Virus record (IMG/VR): IMGVR_UViG_3300042314_000891
Coordinates: 21,799-85,798 of that record
Reading direction: 5' to 3' (one strand)
Source: a virus
Length of the DNA: 64,000 bases
Shown: positions 63,908 through 64,000 of the stretch, piece after piece
How the letters are laid out: each line of letters opens with the position of its first letter
How positions within the stretch are numbered: the stretch's first letter is position 1
Notes under the pieces: model-generated
The model's database searches: none
The model's input: the letters and a program-made list of their open reading frames with translations, nothing else
Told to the model about the DNA's origin: nothing
Made by a program: the position numbers and the translations under genes

Positions 63908-64000
63908 ATGGAACTAACATTAGGAGATTTACAACAAATTGAATTGATTTGTGTAGAAGCATCTGCTTGGGGATTGCGAGATGAGGTAGTGGATGCAGCG
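63908..64000 (+). CDS. Partial gene running off the window
   Basis: ATG at 63908 opens an uninterrupted frame of 31 codons to the window end (MELTLGDLQQIELICVEASA...). Helical and acidic. It starts 1 nt after the lipoprotein stop, so is in the same transcript. Too short to assign. Confidence 0.5.
   Translation, partial: MELTLGDLQQIELICVEASAWGLRDEVVDAA

Overview
The window is one contiguous piece of a large, T4-like (Straboviridae-like/myovirus-type) bacteriophage genome that very probably infects a member of the Bacteroidota. The T4-type replication set is recognisable from motifs: gp32-like single-strand binding protein, UvsX recombinase, a FEN/RNase H-like 5'-3' exonuclease, gp41 helicase, gp43 family B polymerase, gp45 clamp, gp44/gp62 clamp loader and a GroES-like cochaperonin. 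The host group is inferred from repeated promoters of the Bacteroidota form TTTG-N19/20-TATNTTTG, the virtual absence of strong Shine-Dalgarno sequences, Bacteroidota-style signal peptides and lipoboxes, and a TonB-dependent receptor with a carboxypeptidase-regulatory-like N-terminus. The DNA is AT-rich and almost every gene is on the + strand.

Layout. 1-6.7 kb: end of a tail tape-measure gene and baseplate/tube genes. 6.8-12.1 kb: a divergent family A polymerase, a long structural or nuclease-like protein, a DUF1599 protein and a flavin-dependent tryptophan-halogenase-like enzyme. 12.2-20.8 kb: gp32, UvsX, exonuclease, gp41, NrdB, NrdA, PhoH and thioredoxin, a compact DNA replication and dNTP supply block. 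20.8-28.4 kb: two tandem Mom-like DNA-modification genes, an AAA+ ATPase, small early genes, a HAD hydrolase, a P-loop kinase and three 2OG-Fe(II) oxygenase-like genes.

28.4-36.9 kb: an RNA island. It starts with a phage-encoded tmRNA, an initiator-like tRNA, a small structured RNA and a giant (about 0.9 kb) structured noncoding RNA, each with its own near-identical strong promoter. It continues with a tRNA array that together covers all 20 amino acids (27 canonical genes), interrupted by three tRNA-like genes with insertions and by at least five further structured, partly pseudoknotted RNA segments of about 90-220 nt that match no family I can name. A large FN3-like/LRR lipoprotein gene is embedded in the island.

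36.9-45.6 kb: 2H phosphoesterase, DUF458 protein, family B polymerase, clamp, a DUF4338/DruA-like protein, a GT-B glycosyltransferase, clamp loader, GroES, Zn-ribbon protein. 45.6-62 kb: a long tightly packed block of genes for exported proteins (cohesin/dockerin-like, C-type-lectin-like, beta-barrels, lipoproteins, small membrane proteins, CsgG-like protein, lipase, TonB-dependent receptor and partner lipoprotein, glycosyltransferase, LpxH-like phosphatase, a low-complexity Ala/Lys/Glu protein with a barrel domain). This looks like a programme for remodelling the host envelope or virion surface. 62-64 kb: small early-type genes driven by a second promoter class (TTGACT ... TACCTTTA with a shared leader).

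The most notable contents are the giant ornate RNA beside the tmRNA, the structured RNAs threaded through the tRNA array, and the exported-protein operons including a TonB receptor, which is very unusual in a phage. All functional calls come from reading motifs by eye; no database search was possible.
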